Assembly: GCF_014805625.2 (NCBI RefSeq)
Contig: NW_023998416.1
Span: 12,464,472-12,528,471 of the forward strand
DNA: 64,000 nucleotides
Source of the DNA: Glossina fuscipes
Taxonomy: Eukaryota > Arthropoda > Insecta > Diptera > Glossinidae
Reading direction: 5' to 3'
The position numbers were made by a program, and so were the translations under genes. This document shows, piece after piece, positions 63,270 through 64,000 of the stretch. The notes under the pieces were generated by a model. The model saw only the letters and a list, made by a program, of their open reading frames with translations. It had not been told where the DNA came from and did not search any database. Numbering within the stretch: the stretch's first letter is position 1; every line of letters starts with the position of its first letter.

Positions 63270-64000
63270 GTAAGTAATCTTAACAAGAGCAGTTGGTTTT
63301 TGGCATTTCAACATTGCAATTGCTATTTTTGCCATTTTATATGGATGGATACTCCCTTAAAGCACAATTCTACGCTAACTTGGTCATAACATTAATAATC
63401 TAAATGGGAATAAGCATAAAGTAATTGCTGTTAAATTGAGACATGGAGCTAAGTACGCACGAAACACAAATTACAATTCGTAACACTTGGACGACTTTAA
63501 CCATAAGAAACTATGCCAAAGCAATCAATGTGCTTTCCTTTTTCCAAGAAACCAAAGTATTTCGCATTTTAAAGGGTAAAAATCAAAATCAAAAAAGCTG
63601 ACGTAAATTATTAAAAGCGACGAGACACAATGACTTGCAAAACTAGAAATGAAGAAACCTTTGTGCTTTATGAAAGCTTATTATAAAAAACATTCTTAAG
63701 TCGAAATTTGGACAAAGCAAGTTTCTGATTAATTAAACTACTGAGAATCTTTAGACAAATGCAAGTCAACACTTTATGTTGCAATTCTTCTAGTTTTAAT
63801 AATTTCGGGAGAAATGTATATTTAAATACAACTACACAGTAGTTCGCACTATGACCCCTCAAAGCGAGAAACTTCAATTATCTCCAAACTAATACGTCAT
63901 AGGTAATCGTTCAGGTATATGCGTAAACTATATGGTTCTCTGTGCGTTGACTATCCCTCGGTCGTAACTTGAACATGTTTGGTCCTTTATGTGGACTACC
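63270..64000. other. Non-coding sequence to the window edge
   Basis: It may be first-intron sequence if the 63234 exon is real. I see no ORF, transposon relic or microsatellite of note. Confidence 0.35.

Overview
The window is AT-rich eukaryotic nuclear DNA, most likely from a brachyceran (higher) fly, possibly a tephritid fruit fly. The grounds are dense homopolymer and microsatellite runs, a 59-bp intron typical of flies, decayed mariner transposons, and many copies of a dispersed repeat with an ACAAGTAA-type head, ATACCCTACACC-type ends and GTCY (gtctgtcc) tracts, as described for mini-me/DINE-like elements of Diptera. The species call is inference. I found no bacterial gene organisation, rRNA, tRNA or CRISPR array.

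Only 29.0-32.7 kb holds convincing protein-coding genes. Two genes face each other tail to tail with about 1 kb between their stop codons. The plus-strand gene (29096-30121, 341 aa, no intron in the CDS) encodes a Thr/Ser- and Gln-rich protein with one C-terminal membrane segment. The minus-strand gene (32616-31118, two exons, 479 aa after removing a 59-nt intron) encodes an acidic, coiled-coil protein, also with one C-terminal membrane segment. The two share an N-terminal G-x-H-x-T-A-T-(E/D)-T-E-T motif and a C-terminal domain with an R-D-C-I motif at the start of the membrane helix. I therefore read them as diverged paralogs in inverted orientation. I do not recognise the family.

A few small candidate exons lie elsewhere: a 31-bp micro-exon at 28663-28693, a Thr-rich open stretch at 44419-44671, and a GC-rich possible first coding exon at 63234-63269 ending in a GTAAGT donor. 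They may belong to a long gene or genes whose introns fill much of the window, but that is inference.

The rest is non-coding. Mariner transposase relics of two types occur: irritans-like at 1.4-2.3 and 47.6 kb, and mellifera-like at 14.3, 38.7 and 56.8 kb. Composite fly repeats lie at 0-0.4, 6.6, 8.9, 13.1, 16.7, 19.6, 22.7, 35.2, 37.3, 40.9, 49.7 and 52.8 kb. These decayed blocks alternate with blocks rich in A/T homopolymers and microsatellites but poor in recognisable transposon relics (about 3-5.5, 9.8-12.6, 20.5-21.3, 26.0-26.4, 28.5-29.1, 36.2-36.9, 44.4-46, 51-52.5, 54.7-56.3, 58.8-60.1 and 62.5-63.3 kb), which could be regulatory or UTR sequence.
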